From an uncultured Acidimicrobiales bacterium (GTDB taxonomy: Bacteria; Actinomycetota; Acidimicrobiia; Acidimicrobiales; Aldehydirespiratoraceae): DNA of 64,000 nucleotides. Position numbers and translations under genes: made by a program. The notes beneath the pieces were generated by a model. That model searched no databases, was not told the origin of the DNA, and saw only the letters and a program-made list of their open reading frames with translations. Below are positions 37,461-47,405 of the stretch, one piece after another. The stretch lies in contig CATQHS010000001.1 of NCBI GenBank assembly GCA_958296055.1, positions 2,514,277 through 2,578,276 on the forward strand. The letters run 5' to 3'. Positions within the stretch are counted from its first letter, which is position 1. Every line of letters begins with the position of its first letter.

Positions 37461-38566
37461 AGCTCGGCCGCGGTCTGCGCCTCGACTAGCCGGGCGATCT
37501 CGACGGTGGCGTCCATGGTCTCTTCGGCCAGGGGCAGGTCCAGCACCGGGATGGTGATCTCGCTCAACCCGTGCTCGGCGGTCAGCTCAGCGATGCGGGC
37601 CGCGCAGGCGGCCGGGGTCCCGTGGACCACGAAGGGCAGCACCCACTCGTCCTTCAGCAGCCGGGCCGCGGCGGCCAGCCCCTCGGCCGCCGAGACCTCC
37701 CGGATGGCGGCGGCCCGGTCGTCGCCCAGCCCGATGGCCGCCCGCACCTCCGGCGGCGAGTCGGCCAGCCGGTAGGTCATGTGCAGCTTGGTCTGCTCCA
37801 TGTCGGCGTCGGTGACCACCAGGGTGGTGGCGTAGGCAATCTCCGCCTTGTTGCCGGCCGCGGCCGCGGCTGAGCGCACCAGATCCACCTGGGCTCCCAG
37901 GAAGTCGCAGTGGATGTGGTCGAGCGAGACCCCGTCGGCCAGCCCGGCCCCCACCGTCAGCACCCGGGGCCCCCTCCCGGCCACCCATATCGGGATGGCC
38001 GGGTCGCCGTAGTCGAGCCGGGCCTGCCGGAGCCTCACCCGCGACCCCTCGTAGGTCACCGCCTCGCCCCCGAAGAGGGCCCGGATCGCCTCGATCGACT
38101 CCCGCAGGGTGGCGGCGGGGCGGGGCCGCCCCATCTCGATCGGGTCCAGCGTGACCGAGCCGCCCGCCCCCAGCCCCAGGAAGGCCCGGCCCCCGCTGAG
38201 TTCGTGGATCGAGGCGATGGCGGTGGCGGCCACGCTGGGATGACGGGTGTAGGGGTTGGTGATGCCGGGGCCGATCCCGATCCGCTCGGTGGCCAGGGCC
38301 ATGGCGGTGAGGGTGACGTAGAGGTCGCGGGTGGCCAGCCCCTCGTCGAAGACCCAGCACCGGTCGAAGCCGAGCCGCTCGGCCCGGGCGGCCAGGCGGG
38401 CCACCTCGGCCGCTGGCCCCTCCGGCATCAGGCCAACGCCCCATCGCAGGGCCGGACCCGCCCGCCCGTCCGCGGCCCTCTCGACCGGCTTGATCTGCTC
38501 GATCGGTTCGGCGAGCCTCTCGACCGGCTCAGCCTGCTCGACCGGCTCGGCCCCGGGCGCCGACAT
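37448..38566 (-). CDS. Luciferase-like oxidoreductase, Mer-like subgroup
   Basis: A 372-residue TIM-barrel flavin/F420 oxidoreductase. IGIGPGITNPYTRHPSVAA, GRAFLGLGAGGSVTL and IPIWVAGRGPRVL resemble F420-dependent methylene-tetrahydromethanopterin reductase (Mer) and relatives. An N-terminal tail of about 35 residues consists of degenerate EPVEQ/EPIEQ units and may be untranslated if a later start is used. It is paralogous to the gene at 51618. Eleven bases separate it from the Fe-alcohol dehydrogenase gene upstream. Confidence 0.82.
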   Translation of the reverse strand: MSAPGAEPVEQAEPVERLAEPIEQIKPVERAADGRAGPALRWGVGLMPEGPAAEVARLAARAERLGFDRCWVFDEGLATRDLYVTLTAMALATERIGIGPGITNPYTRHPSVAATAIASIHELSGGRAFLGLGAGGSVTLDPIEMGRPRPAATLRESIEAIRALFGGEAVTYEGSRVRLRQARLDYGDPAIPIWVAGRGPRVLTVGAGLADGVSLDHIHCDFLGAQVDLVRSAAAAAGNKAEIAYATTLVVTDADMEQTKLHMTYRLADSPPEVRAAIGLGDDRAAAIREVSAAEGLAAAARLLKDEWVLPFVVHGTPAACAARIAELTAEHGLSEITIPVLDLPLAEETMDATVEIARLVEAQTAAELQRS

Positions 38567-38577
38567 CCCCTGCCGCC

Positions 38578-39729
38578 CTATCTCATGGCGTCGAGGATCG
38601 ACCGGCAGTCCTCGACGGCGACGGGGCGGGGGTTGTTGGGGATCATCACCATGCGCATCGACTCCTCGGCCACCGCGTCCCAGTCGAGCCCGGCGGTGTC
38701 GGCCCGTAGGTCGGCCAGGCCCACCGGCAGGCCCAGGGCCTCCACCAGCCCGGTGAAGACGTCGGTCAGCCGCTCCGGCGGGGCCTCGGGGTCCAGGCCC
38801 ATGATCTGGTTGACCACCCGGCGCCGGTCGCCGGCGATGGCCGGCCCGTTGAAGGCGGCCACGTAAGGGAGCAGCCGGGCGTTGGCCAGGCCGTGGTGCA
38901 GGTGCAGGTGGCTGCACAGCCCGCCGGACAGGGCGTGCACCAGCCCCAGCCCGGCCTGGTCCATGGCCATGCCCCCGTAGAGGGCGGCCAGCATCATCGA
39001 CCGGCGGGCGGCGAGGTCGGACCCGTCCCGGGTGGCCCGCTCCAAGCCGGCCATGCACAGGCGCAGCGACTCCAGGGCCAGCATGTCGCTGATGGGGTTG
39101 GTGCGGCGGCCGGTGTAGGCCTCCAGGGCGTGAACGAAGGCGTCCATCCCGGTGGCCGCGGTGACCGGCGGCGGCAGCCCGACGGTGACCAGCGGGTCGA
39201 GCACCGCGGCGTGGGCGAACATCAGCGGGCTGGCCACGCCCTTCTTGAACGGCTGGGCCGGGTCGGATATGACCGCCACCTTGCTGACCTCGCTGCCGGT
39301 GCCGGCGGTGGTGGGCACGGCCGCGAACGGGCGGCTGCGGCGGGCGACGGGCCGGCCCTCCCACTGATAGTCGGCGTATTCGCCGCCGTTGGCCATCAGC
39401 ATGGCCGCGGCCTTGGCCGTGTCGATGGCCGAGCCGCCCCCCACCGCCACCAGGGCGTCGCTGCCGTGGTCGGCAGCCCGGGCTCGGGCCGCGGCCACGT
39501 CGCCGACAGTGGGGTTGCCCGACACCTCGGCGTGGACGGCCGGGTCGATCCCGGCCGCGGCCAGGGCGGCGGCCATCTCGGCGGGCAGGCCGGTGGCGGC
39601 CACGCCCGGGTCGGTCACCACCAGAGCCCGGCGGGCGCCGAGCCCGTCCAGCACCCCCGGCAGCACCTCGGCGGCGGGCGACCCCCACACGATCCGGACG
39701 GGCATCTCGAAGCTGAAACCGTCGATCAT
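38578..39729 (-). CDS. Iron-containing alcohol dehydrogenase
   Basis: A 383-residue group III alcohol dehydrogenase. The nucleotide-binding GGGSAIDTAKA and PTTAGTGSEVS are present. Metal ligands are Asp and His in GMDAFVHALEAY, then His in GLVHALSGG and His in HHGLANA. It is expected to be an NAD(P)-dependent alcohol/aldehyde oxidoreductase, and some relatives are mycofactocin-linked. ATG 39729 is chosen from the MIDGFSFEMP start. Confidence 0.92.
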   Translation of the reverse strand: MIDGFSFEMPVRIVWGSPAAEVLPGVLDGLGARRALVVTDPGVAATGLPAEMAAALAAAGIDPAVHAEVSGNPTVGDVAAARARAADHGSDALVAVGGGSAIDTAKAAAMLMANGGEYADYQWEGRPVARRSRPFAAVPTTAGTGSEVSKVAVISDPAQPFKKGVASPLMFAHAAVLDPLVTVGLPPPVTAATGMDAFVHALEAYTGRRTNPISDMLALESLRLCMAGLERATRDGSDLAARRSMMLAALYGGMAMDQAGLGLVHALSGGLCSHLHLHHGLANARLLPYVAAFNGPAIAGDRRRVVNQIMGLDPEAPPERLTDVFTGLVEALGLPVGLADLRADTAGLDWDAVAEESMRMVMIPNNPRPVAVEDCRSILDAMR

Positions 39730-39796
39730 CGTCGTCCTCACATCCCCATATCCCCGTCGCCTCCCGGCCGGGCGCCGAAGTCGTCTGCGGAGGCCA

Positions 39797-40708
39797 TCAA
39801 TACCAGTCGAAAGCGGTGCCGGGCCGGCGGGCCCAGCCATCCCGGCCGGCCTCGCGCATGGCCGGACCGAGCCCGCTCATCTGCTCGGCGTACTTGGCGG
39901 TGCCGACGTCGCCCCAGCGGCCGTGGCCGGGGAACACCCACTCCACCCTCAGCCCGGCCAGGCGGTCCATGGAGTCGGCCAGCACCTCCCACGAGAAGAA
40001 GGTCTGCAGGGGGGTGACGTCCAGCTCGCCCCGCCGGTGGTTCCAGTGCAGGGTGTCGCCGGTGAAGAGCCACCGGTCGTCGACGTGCCAGCAGACGCAG
40101 CCCTCGGTGTGGCCCGGGGTGGGGATGCCCACCACCCCCGGCGCCACCGGGCGGGGCTCGGCGCCGGCCATGACGTCGGTGGCGTATTCGGCGGCGTCGG
40201 CATCGGCCTCGTGAATCCACACCCTGGCCCCGTAGCGGTCGGCCCAGCGGTCGGCGTCGGCTACGTCGTCGCGGTGGCTGAGCAGCACGTGGGCTACGCC
40301 GCCCAGGGCGTCCACCGCCTCGGCCAGCGGTCGGGTGAAGCGGGGCGAGTCGAACATGAGGTTCCCGTCGGGCCAGGCGGCCAGGTAGGAGTGGGCGCCG
40401 AACGAGGCCGGGGCGTTGTGGCCCAGGGCGTACACGCCGGGGGTCAACTGGTGGGGGAACGGGGCCCGGTCCGGGCGGCGCTGATCCCGGTTGCCGATGG
40501 ACAGGGTGGGGCAGGCCGCCGCCGCCCGCCACAGGGTCGCCTCCTCGGCCTCATCGGCGGGCTGGCGGGCCACGAACGACCGGCCGCGCCCGTCCGTGCC
40601 GATCAGGTCCGGGGCCCAGTGCCGGGCGCTGTCGCAGCGAACGCAGCGGTCGTCCACGAACCAGGGGCCCTCGGCGTTGTCGGGGTGGCTCCGGTCTGCT
40701 CGCGCCAT
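39797..40708 (-). CDS. Metallo-beta-lactamase fold protein with ferredoxin-like N-terminus
   Basis: A 303-residue protein. Residues 20-75 contain CVRCDSARHWAP and ACPTLSIG, a degenerate ferredoxin-like segment. The hydrolase domain follows with LLSHRDDVAD, IPTPGHTEGC, FTGDTLHW and VFPGHGRW. The HxHxDH motif is reduced (H-R-D-D), so only some metal ligands are clear. Fused ferredoxin/MBL proteins of this sort are hydrolases of unknown substrate. Confidence 0.8.
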   Translation of the reverse strand: MARADRSHPDNAEGPWFVDDRCVRCDSARHWAPDLIGTDGRGRSFVARQPADEAEEATLWRAAAACPTLSIGNRDQRRPDRAPFPHQLTPGVYALGHNAPASFGAHSYLAAWPDGNLMFDSPRFTRPLAEAVDALGGVAHVLLSHRDDVADADRWADRYGARVWIHEADADAAEYATDVMAGAEPRPVAPGVVGIPTPGHTEGCVCWHVDDRWLFTGDTLHWNHRRGELDVTPLQTFFSWEVLADSMDRLAGLRVEWVFPGHGRWGDVGTAKYAEQMSGLGPAMREAGRDGWARRPGTAFDWY

Positions 40709-40724
40709 GTCCTCGGACCCCGGG

Positions 40725-41174
40725 TCAGCCGCCGGCCAGCTTTTTGGCCTGCTCGGCGATGACTTCCTCGCAGGCGACGACCAGGGGGGCGACGCTGGGG
40801 TAGCCGGCGTAGGGGGCCAGCATGATCAGGGTCTCCCGCAGCTCGTCGGGGTCGAGTTCGCCCCGCTTGAGCGCGGCTTTGGCTTGGACCTTCCACACGT
40901 CGGTCTGGCCCCGGGCGGCGATGACGCCCATGATCAGCAGCCGACGGTCCCGCACCGACAGCACATCGCGGCCGCCCCAGACCTCGGCGAAGAGGGTCTT
41001 GACCATCACGTCGTTGAAGGCCATGGCCCCCTCGGGCATGGCGATCACGTCCCCGGCGTAGATCTCGGTGAGGATCTCGCTGCCCCGCTGGTAGGCGCTC
41101 TTGGCGTCCGCCGGGCTGCCGGGCGGCGGGCTGCCGGTTGCCGCTGAGCCTCCGGGCGTCGGGCCTTCGGTCAT
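40725..41174 (-). CDS. Carboxymuconolactone decarboxylase-like protein
   Basis: A 149-residue all-helical CMD/AhpD-like protein: LFAEVWGGRDVLSVRDRRLL, IMGVIAARGQTDVWKVQAKA, LKRGELDPDELRETLIMLAPYAGYP. No CxxC is present, so it belongs to the decarboxylase-like rather than the AhpD redox branch. Its ATG overlaps the stop of the upstream dehydrogenase (ATGA). Confidence 0.85.
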   Translation of the reverse strand: MTEGPTPGGSAATGSPPPGSPADAKSAYQRGSEILTEIYAGDVIAMPEGAMAFNDVMVKTLFAEVWGGRDVLSVRDRRLLIMGVIAARGQTDVWKVQAKAALKRGELDPDELRETLIMLAPYAGYPSVAPLVVACEEVIAEQAKKLAGG

Positions 41175-42025
41175 CGGGCCTCCTCGTGGACGTTGTAGAC
41201 GGCGTCCATGGCGTCGTGCAGGGCTTGCAGCACCCCGGCGGTCCCGGGCCGGGTCTGGCCCAGCTCCAGGGCCAGGGCCAGGTCCTTGCGGCCGATGCCG
41301 GCCAGGGCCTCCAGGCTCTCCCGGAAGCCGCCGGCGATCTGCTCGGGGCGGAGGCCGACCAGGGCGCTGTACTGCTCGGTCAGCGAGCCCAACTGGCCCA
41401 TGGCCCCCCACGCCTCGGTTAGCAGGGCCGGGTCGGCGCTCTGGGCCGCCATCAGGTCGTGGGCGGTGGCCGCGGCGGCGAACTGGGCGTAGGTCATGAC
41501 GTTGACCGCGATCTTGAGGGCGGCCCCGGCCCCGACCGGCCCGGCGCAGATCACCCGGGCGGCGTAGACGTCCAGCAGCGCCCGGGCCGGGCCGGGCATC
41601 TCGTCCACGCCGCCGGCCAGCAGAATCTGGTCGCCGGTGCGGGCGCTGGCCGACCCGCCGGCCACGCAGGCGTCGAACAATGCCGCCCCCCAGCGGGCGG
41701 CCCGGCGGCGGGCGGCCCGGATCGTGTCGGGGTGCACCGTGGAGTGGACCAGGATGGCCAGCCCCTGGCGGCCCCCCTCGGCCAGGCCGCCCGGCCCGTC
41801 TAGGACCTGGTCGAGGTGCTCGGCCGCGGGCACGCAGACGCTCACCGCGTCGCTGGCCGCCGCCACCTGGGCCGGGCTGTCCGCCGCTGTCGCCCCCCGG
41901 CCGACCGCGGCGTCCACCGCGGCGGGGTCCAAGTCGAACACCGTCACCTCGGTGCCGGTTCCGATCAGGTTCTCGGCCATGGCCGAGCCCATCATGCCCA
42001 GCCCGATGTACCCGTAGCGGGTCAT
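41171..42025 (-). CDS. 3-hydroxyisobutyrate dehydrogenase-like NAD(P)-binding protein
   Basis: A 284-residue beta-hydroxyacid dehydrogenase family member: YIGLGMMGSAMAENLI (Rossmann), FDACVAGGSASARTG substrate loop, and GAALKIAVNVM, where the catalytic Lys lies (GxxxKxxxN). Oxidises or reduces a 3-hydroxyacid. Coupled to the CMD-like gene. The first codons are duplicated in the upstream P450 gene end. Confidence 0.88.
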   Translation of the reverse strand: MTRYGYIGLGMMGSAMAENLIGTGTEVTVFDLDPAAVDAAVGRGATAADSPAQVAAASDAVSVCVPAAEHLDQVLDGPGGLAEGGRQGLAILVHSTVHPDTIRAARRRAARWGAALFDACVAGGSASARTGDQILLAGGVDEMPGPARALLDVYAARVICAGPVGAGAALKIAVNVMTYAQFAAAATAHDLMAAQSADPALLTEAWGAMGQLGSLTEQYSALVGLRPEQIAGGFRESLEALAGIGRKDLALALELGQTRPGTAGVLQALHDAMDAVYNVHEEAR

Positions 42026-42070
42026 GCCGCCAGCCGCTTCATGCGTCCGTAGCGGGTCATGCCGCTAGCC
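42012..42070. repeat. Junction duplication between P450 and dehydrogenase genes
   Basis: A 24-base segment at 42012-42035, carrying the dehydrogenase start codon, recurs with one change at 42047-42070, where it forms the last codons and stop of the P450 gene. The period is 35 bases. Confidence 0.85.
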
Positions 42071-43289
42071 GGGGGCCGGGGGTGAAGGCGACGGGGAGGC
42101 TGGTCCAGCCGGTGACGTTGCTGCTGTGGAACCGCACCTTGTTGTCGTGGTCCACCCGGTAGTCGGGCATGCGGCGGTGGATCTCCTCCAGGGCCACCCG
42201 GCCCTCCATGCGGGCCAGGGCCGCGCCCAGACAGAAGTGGGTGCCGTAGCCGAACCCGAGGTGGCGGTCGGGGCGGCGGTGGATGTCGAACGCCTCGGCG
42301 TCTGGGCCGAACTCCCGGTGGTCGTGGTTGGCCGCCCCGATCAGCAGCAGCACCGAGTCGCCGGCCCCCATGGCCCGGCCGTGCCTGGTGACGTCGCGGG
42401 TGAGGGTCCGGTGCATGTACTGGGTGGAGTTGTGGAAGCGCATCACCTCCTCCATCGCGTGGGGGAACAGGGCCGGGTCGGCCAGCAGGGCCGCCCTCTG
42501 GTCGGGGTGGCGCGACAGCAACTCCACCGCGTTGGCCACCAGCTTGGTGGTGGTCTCGTGCCCGGCGATCACGAACAGCACGCAGAACCCGAGCAGCTCC
42601 GGCTCGGTGAGGGCCCGGCCGTCCACCTCCAAGCCCAGCAGATCCGAGATCAGGCCCTCCCCCTCGGCGGTCCGGCGCCTCTTCAGGTCCTCCATGAAGT
42701 AGCCGAGCAGGCCGAACATGCCCTCGGCGGCCTCGGGGGGGATGGACATGGAGCCGTCGGCCCGCACCAGCACCCGGTCGGCGTGTTCGGCGAGGGCGGG
42801 CCGGTCGGCCTCGGGGATGCCGAGCACGGCTGAGATCACGTCCATGGGGAACGAGCCGCTGATGTCGGCCACCAGGTCGGCCCGGCCGGCCTCGATTACG
42901 GAGTCGATGTATCCGTTGACGATGCGGCGGATCTCGTCTTCCATCTGCGCCACCCGCTGGACGGTGAACACCCGCGACACCAGCTTGCGCATGGCGGTGT
43001 GCTCCGGCGGGTCGAGTTCGATCATCATCTGCTGCTCGCTGGGCCTGTCGCCGTCGATGGGGCGGCGGGACTCCAGGGCGATGCCACCCGCCGACGAGAA
43101 GGTCTCGTAGTCCCGGAACGCCTCCAGCACGTCGTCGAACCGGCTGAGCGCCCAGAACCGCAGTTCCGGGTTCCAGTAGGCGGGTGCCTCCTCCCGCAGC
43201 CGCCGGTAGGCGGCGTACGGGTCGTCGTGGACCGTGAAGGCGAACGGGTTGTAGACCAGTTCCCCCGCGGCCGCCGCCGTTGCCGCCAT
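42057..43289 (-). CDS. Cytochrome P450
   Basis: A 410-residue soluble bacterial P450. The I-helix is VIAGHETTTK, the ExxR motif is in EEVMR, and the heme loop is FGYGTHFCLGAALARME with the Cys ligand. It needs a ferredoxin; the [3Fe-4S] ferredoxin at 15313 is the only candidate in the window. ATG 43289 is within CCATGG. Divergent from the MftD-like gene. Confidence 0.94.
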   Translation of the reverse strand: MAATAAAAGELVYNPFAFTVHDDPYAAYRRLREEAPAYWNPELRFWALSRFDDVLEAFRDYETFSSAGGIALESRRPIDGDRPSEQQMMIELDPPEHTAMRKLVSRVFTVQRVAQMEDEIRRIVNGYIDSVIEAGRADLVADISGSFPMDVISAVLGIPEADRPALAEHADRVLVRADGSMSIPPEAAEGMFGLLGYFMEDLKRRRTAEGEGLISDLLGLEVDGRALTEPELLGFCVLFVIAGHETTTKLVANAVELLSRHPDQRAALLADPALFPHAMEEVMRFHNSTQYMHRTLTRDVTRHGRAMGAGDSVLLLIGAANHDHREFGPDAEAFDIHRRPDRHLGFGYGTHFCLGAALARMEGRVALEEIHRRMPDYRVDHDNKVRFHSSNVTGWTSLPVAFTPGPRLAA

Positions 43290-43356
43290 GGGTGGACGGT
43301 ACCATCGGGTCGGCCCGGCCATCACTAGCCGTGGAGCCGCTGAAGCGAAGGACTTG

Positions 43357-44541
43357 GTGCTGTTGAGCGGGAGCTGGTTCGAGTCGGTGGCGGCAGCCCA
43401 GCGGCTGGCCCGCAAGCGGCTGCCCAAGTCCGTGTACGGGGCTCTGATCGCCGGGTCCGAGCGGGGGGTTTCGATGGGCGACAACGTCGATGCCTTCGAC
43501 GAGCTGCTGTTGTCCCCGGCCACCGCCGGCCGGCCCGCCGAGCGCCGGATGGAGGCGACGGTGATGGGCCAGCCGCTGTCGATGCCGGTGCTGCTGTCGC
43601 CCACCGGGGTCCAGGCCGTGCATCCCGACGGCGAGGTGGCGGTGGCCCGGGCCGGCGCCGCCCGGGGGGTGGCCATAGGGCTCAGCTCCTTCGCCGGCCA
43701 GCCGGTGGAGGCGGTGGTCGAGGCCAACCCGCAGACCTTCTTCCAGCTCTACTGGGCCGGCGACCGCGATTCGATCCTGGAGAGGGCGGAGCGGGCCCGG
43801 GCAGCGGGGGCGGCGGGCCTGATCCTCACCCTCGACTGGTCGTTCTCGCATTCCCGGGACTGGGGGAGTCCGTCCATCCCCGAGCGGATGGACGCCATGA
43901 CGGTGCTGAGGCACCTGCCCGAGGCTCTGGCCCGGCCCCGGTGGATGCTTCGCTGGGCCCGCTCCGGGGGGCTGCCCAGCCTGGAGGTGCCGAACTTCGC
44001 GGTCGGGGGTGAACCGGCGCCCCGGTTCTTCGAGGCTTACGGCGCCTGGATGCAGACCCCCCCTGCGACCTGGGATGACGTGGCCTGGCTGCGCGAGCAG
44101 TGGGACGGGCCGTTCATGCTCAAGGGGGTGATGCGACCCGACGATGCCCGCCGGGCGGCCGACGCCGGGGTGACGGCCGTTTCGGTGTCAAATCACGGCG
44201 GCAACAACCTCGACGGCGCCCCGGCCCCGATCCGGGTCCTGCCCGCGGTGGCGGCCGCGGCGGGCGACCGGGTGGAGGTGGTGATGGACGGCGGGGTCCG
44301 CCGGGGCTCCGACGTGGTGAAGGCCCTGGCCCTGGGGGCCCGGGCGGTGATGATCGGCCGGGCCTACCTGTGGGGCTTGGCCGTCAACGGCCAAGCCGGC
44401 GTTGAGAACGTGCTCGACGTGCTGCGAGCCGGCATCGACTCCACACTGCTGGGCATGGGCGTGGCCTCCGTCGAGGATCTAGAGCCTGGCTGCCTGTTCA
44501 TGCCGCTGGACTTCTCGCCGTTGCCCCGGCCAGACCGTTAA
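43357..44541 (+). CDS. mftD: FMN-dependent MftD-like protein (pre-mycofactocin synthase type)
   Basis: A 394-residue FMN TIM-barrel of the alpha-hydroxyacid oxidase superfamily. The active-site stretch is SNHGGNNLDG, where lactate/glycolate oxidases have NHGGRQLDG; this change with PKSVYGALIAGSERG, SPTGVQAVHPDGE and GRAYLWGLAVNGQAG is characteristic of MftD. MftD oxidatively deaminates a peptide-derived intermediate to make the mycofactocin redox cofactor. mftA, B, C, E and F are not nearby. I chose GTG 43357 (GAAGGA upstream); ATG 43288 would overlap the P450 start. Confidence 0.82.
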   Translation: MLLSGSWFESVAAAQRLARKRLPKSVYGALIAGSERGVSMGDNVDAFDELLLSPATAGRPAERRMEATVMGQPLSMPVLLSPTGVQAVHPDGEVAVARAGAARGVAIGLSSFAGQPVEAVVEANPQTFFQLYWAGDRDSILERAERARAAGAAGLILTLDWSFSHSRDWGSPSIPERMDAMTVLRHLPEALARPRWMLRWARSGGLPSLEVPNFAVGGEPAPRFFEAYGAWMQTPPATWDDVAWLREQWDGPFMLKGVMRPDDARRAADAGVTAVSVSNHGGNNLDGAPAPIRVLPAVAAAAGDRVEVVMDGGVRRGSDVVKALALGARAVMIGRAYLWGLAVNGQAGVENVLDVLRAGIDSTLLGMGVASVEDLEPGCLFMPLDFSPLPRPDR

Positions 44542-44569
44542 CTGGCGGATCTGCGCCGGATGGGGCCGG

Positions 44570-46348
44570 TCACGATTCGGCGCTGCCGTCGGCTTGTTCC
44601 TCAACCGTGCAGAGGGGCTCGAACCGGAACCTCCCGGACAGCCGCTCGAGGGCGAGTTCGAGAGCTTGCACCGTCTGGTGGCGGTGGCCGCCGCCGTCGT
44701 GCATCAACACGACGGCCCCGTCGGCGGCCCCGGCCAAGATCTCGCCGGCTATGGCGTAGGCGCCGGGTTTGCGCCAATCGTTGGTGTCCACCGTCCACAG
44801 GACCAGATCCAGCCCGTGGGCCGCGGCCCACTCTTGGGTGAAGGCGTCGGTGGACCCGTAGGGCGGCCGCAGGCAGGGCGTGGCCCTCTCACCGAGAACG
44901 GCCTGGGTCCGGGTGACCGTCTGGTCTAACGACGGCTGCGACAGGCCGGCGAGGTCCTCGTGGTTCCAGGTGTGGTTCGCCAGCGTGTGGCCCTCGGCGG
45001 TGATGCGCTCCAGCAGGTCCGGGTGGCTCTCGGCCAGCGAGCCCAGGACGAAGAAAGTGGCCCGGGCCCCGTAGCGGGCGAGCACGTCGAGCACTTGGGG
45101 CGTGTAGGTGGGATGAGGGCCGTCGTCGAAAGTGAGATAGACGACGCCGCCGGGCCCGGTCGGAGGGTCCGGGAGGACCGCAGGTTTGGGCTGTTCGGGC
45201 CCGGGCTCAGGCCCCGGGTCGGGCTGTTCGGGCTCGGGCCCCGGGTCAAGCCCGACGGGAAGCGCCTCCACCGTCAGTTGGTAGTCGGCTGGCTCGCTGT
45301 GGGCGGAGACCACGCTGATCCTCCACGGCCCCGGGGCGGGCAGGCTGGCCTCGACCCGCTGGGATCGCTCGATGGCTGAGGCGATCACGTCGTCGCCGAG
45401 TCGGACGTCGAGCCAAACTCCCAGCGGCGCGGCCAGCGCGACTGTCATCCACTGGCCGGCCAGAGCGTTGACCAGATAGCCCTGCCGCTGCCGAAACTGG
45501 ATGGATCCCGACACGGAGGCGCTGGTCGCCCCGGCCTCGAATCGGATGTTGATGTCGGGGCTCTCGGGGCTGGGCAGCGGAAGGTCCTCTATCGGCTCGA
45601 CGGCGATGACCCGGACCTCGGGCTCGGCTCCGCCCGGGTCGATCACCAACCTCTTCCGAACGGTGATCACGGTGAAGGGCTCGTCCTCGGAGCGATCGAA
45701 CAGCGACACCTCGATCAGTCCGTCCGCCACCGAGATCTCGTCCATGACGATCCGGTCGCCCACCATCACCGGCCGGCGGGCCGCGGGCGTGCCCGCGTCG
45801 TTGATCACGGGCACGATCAGATGGAAGACGCCGGTTCCGGCCGAGCGCATGATGATGTGGGCCACCAAGTCGTCGTCGCCGTCGCCGTCCAGATCGCCCT
45901 GCGTGACCCGGTTCTGCAGCACGTAGGCGTCCTCGGACGCGCCGCCGTAGGACCGCGCCGCCCGGCCGCCCTCGAGTTCGACGGCCTCGTCCTCGGATAT
46001 CTCGAAGCTGAGGTGCTCCAGCTCCTCCCAGTCGATGGCCGCCTCGACCGGGTCCTCGGCTGGCGGGGCCGGGGTTTCCGGCGGGTCTTGGGCTGGCGGG
46101 GTCTGGGTCTCCGGCGTGGTCTCTGGCGGGTCCTCGGCTGGTGGGGCCGGGGTTTCCGGCGGGTCCTCGGCTGGCGGGTCCGGGTCCGGGGCCGGAGGCG
46201 ATGTCGGGGCCGCGGGCAGGGTCAAGGCCGGGACGGCAGGGGAGGCCTGGCCCCCGTCGGCCGCGCAGCCGGCCGCGGCCGATGCCAGCACGAGGCCGGC
46301 CAGGGCTACCCGCAGCCCGTATCGGCCCGATGCGGTTGCGGCCGCCAT
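44570..46348 (-). CDS. Polysaccharide deacetylase (NodB-domain) lipoprotein
   Basis: A 592-residue exported protein. A signal peptide with lipobox ASAAAGC is followed by Pro/Glu-rich repeats (PPAEDPPETPAP type, about 45-105), a unique middle with an Asp-rich calcium-like loop (GDLDGDGDDD), a second Pro/Glu linker, and a C-terminal NodB domain (about 395-580). Catalytic motifs are TFDDGP, HTWNH, RPPYGS and VLMHDGGG. It probably deacetylates peptidoglycan or surface glycan. Confidence 0.92.
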   Translation of the reverse strand: MAAATASGRYGLRVALAGLVLASAAAGCAADGGQASPAVPALTLPAAPTSPPAPDPDPPAEDPPETPAPPAEDPPETTPETQTPPAQDPPETPAPPAEDPVEAAIDWEELEHLSFEISEDEAVELEGGRAARSYGGASEDAYVLQNRVTQGDLDGDGDDDLVAHIIMRSAGTGVFHLIVPVINDAGTPAARRPVMVGDRIVMDEISVADGLIEVSLFDRSEDEPFTVITVRKRLVIDPGGAEPEVRVIAVEPIEDLPLPSPESPDINIRFEAGATSASVSGSIQFRQRQGYLVNALAGQWMTVALAAPLGVWLDVRLGDDVIASAIERSQRVEASLPAPGPWRISVVSAHSEPADYQLTVEALPVGLDPGPEPEQPDPGPEPGPEQPKPAVLPDPPTGPGGVVYLTFDDGPHPTYTPQVLDVLARYGARATFFVLGSLAESHPDLLERITAEGHTLANHTWNHEDLAGLSQPSLDQTVTRTQAVLGERATPCLRPPYGSTDAFTQEWAAAHGLDLVLWTVDTNDWRKPGAYAIAGEILAGAADGAVVLMHDGGGHRHQTVQALELALERLSGRFRFEPLCTVEEQADGSAES

Positions 46349-46427
46349 AAGTCGAGCCCATGGTAAGCCGTCAGCGTCTTTCGGGCCGCGCCGAAAGGAG
46401 CTGAGCCCTCGGGTAGGGTCACGGGCC

Positions 46428-47401
<974 letters not shown>

Positions 47402-47405
<4 letters not shown>

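Noticed and set aside
37448..39688. A 746-codon fusion of the luciferase-like protein with upstream sequence
   Set aside because: The upstream portion is an antisense-frame shadow of the Fe-alcohol dehydrogenase gene; a separate ATG at 38566 starts the real protein.
43288..44541. ATG 43288 as the start of the MftD-like protein
   Set aside because: It lies inside the P450 start codon on the other strand and would add about 23 residues unrelated to the family; GTG 43357 matches the normal N-terminus.
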